A stretch of 64,000 bases of DNA from Rostratula benghalensis (lineage: Eukaryota > Chordata > Aves > Charadriiformes > Rostratulidae): the NCBI GenBank assembly GCA_013399305.1, contig VXAI01000116.1, positions 1,929,077 to 1,993,076 on the forward strand, written 5' to 3'. The notes beneath the pieces were generated by a model. It was not told the origin of the DNA and ran no database searches. It was given only the letters and a program-made list of their open reading frames with translations. Made by a program: the position numbers and the translations under genes. Positions 62,801 to 64,000 of this stretch are shown in pieces (within the stretch, counting starts at the first letter, position 1; each line of letters opens with the position of its first letter).

Positions 62801-64000
62801 CCTGGATTACATTGCATAAAGTAGTCATCTCCACCATTTTGCCTTGATGACTTTGAAAGCACTACTCCGAGTACTTAATGAAGGGAAGCATTTTTTTTTC
62901 ATCTTCAAGCAACAGCCTTAATTATCTCATTGTTGCAAAGGTGACCTTTTTCATTTCTGTGGCTGCTTGCCTAGAGGAGGAGGTTATTTGCCATGACATT
63001 TTGGTAAAATCCCTGGAATTAAAACATTCTGAGTACACAGGTCATCAGACATACATTAGGTTCTGGAAAACGGTCATAAAACTAAATGAGGCATGTGGAG
63101 ATGAATGCAGCAGCCTTTATTGCTATGATTAGGTATCCAGTTATGTCGCCTCATTTGAATATCTGATCCCACGCAGCCTCCACTCATGGCATCACCTCCA
63201 CTCATTGCATCTGTTTTGTGTAATGCTGGGGAAACTGTGACAGAGCCTTAAGATAGACCTCAGTGGTAAGCAATAACATAAATGCTTTAAAATATCCAGA
63301 GGTAAAAATCCTGTTCCTCTGGGCAGGGTTCTTCTTGGGTAAAAGGGTCTTGATGAAGAGGGGAGTATCCACAGAGGAAGAACACACGTCGATGACATTG
63401 CAAGAGAGAAAGCCAAGAGCCAGCTGAAGATTTTATTTTTCAGTCAAAACATTTTTATTAAGCACCTGGAAGGCACAAATACATAGCGGAAGTACTCTTG
63501 AGTCAATGGAATGGCCTTGAAAACAGACTGTATGTGGGAAAAGAATGGATAGATGCTAGACCTGCATTCATGTATGGCACAGCAGAAAGAGGTCCCTATT
63601 TACATGTGATCAAAAGCCTGTATGCAGAGTGGCAAATGGGGCTTTGGGACTATGAAGATAAAAGCCTTATTCTGCTGTTCTGTTAAAATTAAATGGCTCA
63701 AGAGCTCTCTAGTATTTTGAAGTAAGTGCCACTGTTAGTAATGGAGGATTGTCTGTCAGTCATGCCTCAGAAAAATGCATCCAAAAGAACGGAAGGGAAA
63801 GAACTTTGGATTGCTGTGTTTTCTTTTAATACTGAATCTGTTACTAGAACTATCTGCCACTTGAATCCCCTGTTGGAATTTGAAGAGCTTAATTGGGAGA
63901 TCCTGAAAGCTCCCAAAGCAAATAGTGGAGCAGAGTAAATGTTAAGCAGCTGTCAGTGCTTAGAAATTCAACTGCCTTTCCAGATGAAACAAGGAGCTGT
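56849..64000. other. Intergenic A/T-rich DNA to the window edge
   Basis: No gene, CpG island or repeat family could be supported. A TTTGG-rich/T-run stretch lies at about 61,190-61,232, and another T-run lies at 61,621-61,634. A consensus donor-like GTAAGT near 62,154 has no matching exon that I can recognise. Confidence 0.5.

Overview
This is nuclear DNA from a vertebrate, most likely a bird. One conserved multi-exon gene opens at a CpG-rich promoter, the rest is A/T-rich non-coding DNA, and the recognisable repeats are CR1 LINE retrotransposons and short LTRs that look like avian ERVL LTRs. There are no prokaryotic operons, tRNA or rRNA genes, or CRISPR arrays. The sequence alone does not let me name the species.

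Positions 1-10,410 hold a complete gene on the + strand, COPS4, encoding COP9 signalosome subunit 4. A CpG-rich promoter (about 1-520) leads into ten coding exons between 331 and 9996. They join in frame through nine GT-AG introns to a 406-residue protein, the same length as mammalian CSN4. A short 3' UTR ends with AATAAA at 10,384. Intron 3 carries an antisense CR1 fragment.

Positions 10,410-64,000, about 53.6 kb, contain no other gene I can support. They hold at least seven further CR1 fragments: minus-strand copies near 17,971, 42,466, 51,806 and 56,760, and plus-strand copies near 29,720, 37,366 and 38,808. They also hold two solo LTRs of one family (19,349-19,664 and 48,799-49,125). Both LTRs lie in the same orientation, and each is flanked by a perfect 5-bp target-site duplication. 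The largest CR1 remnant (51,806-53,930) still shows endonuclease and reverse-transcriptase segments with the FADD box, but it is broken by frameshifts and stops and lacks its 3' end.

Small-scale structure includes an exact 33-bp tandem duplication, an 18-bp perfect palindrome, a duplicated CR1 tail, a G14 tract, a local GC-rich patch near 37 kb, and one 37-nt segment with exon-like splice sites. I found no convincing novel biological system. The items most worth checking are the paired solo LTRs, the CR1 pieces at 42.5 kb and 51.8 kb that almost complement each other, and the apparent absence of the expected COPS4 neighbour PLAC8.
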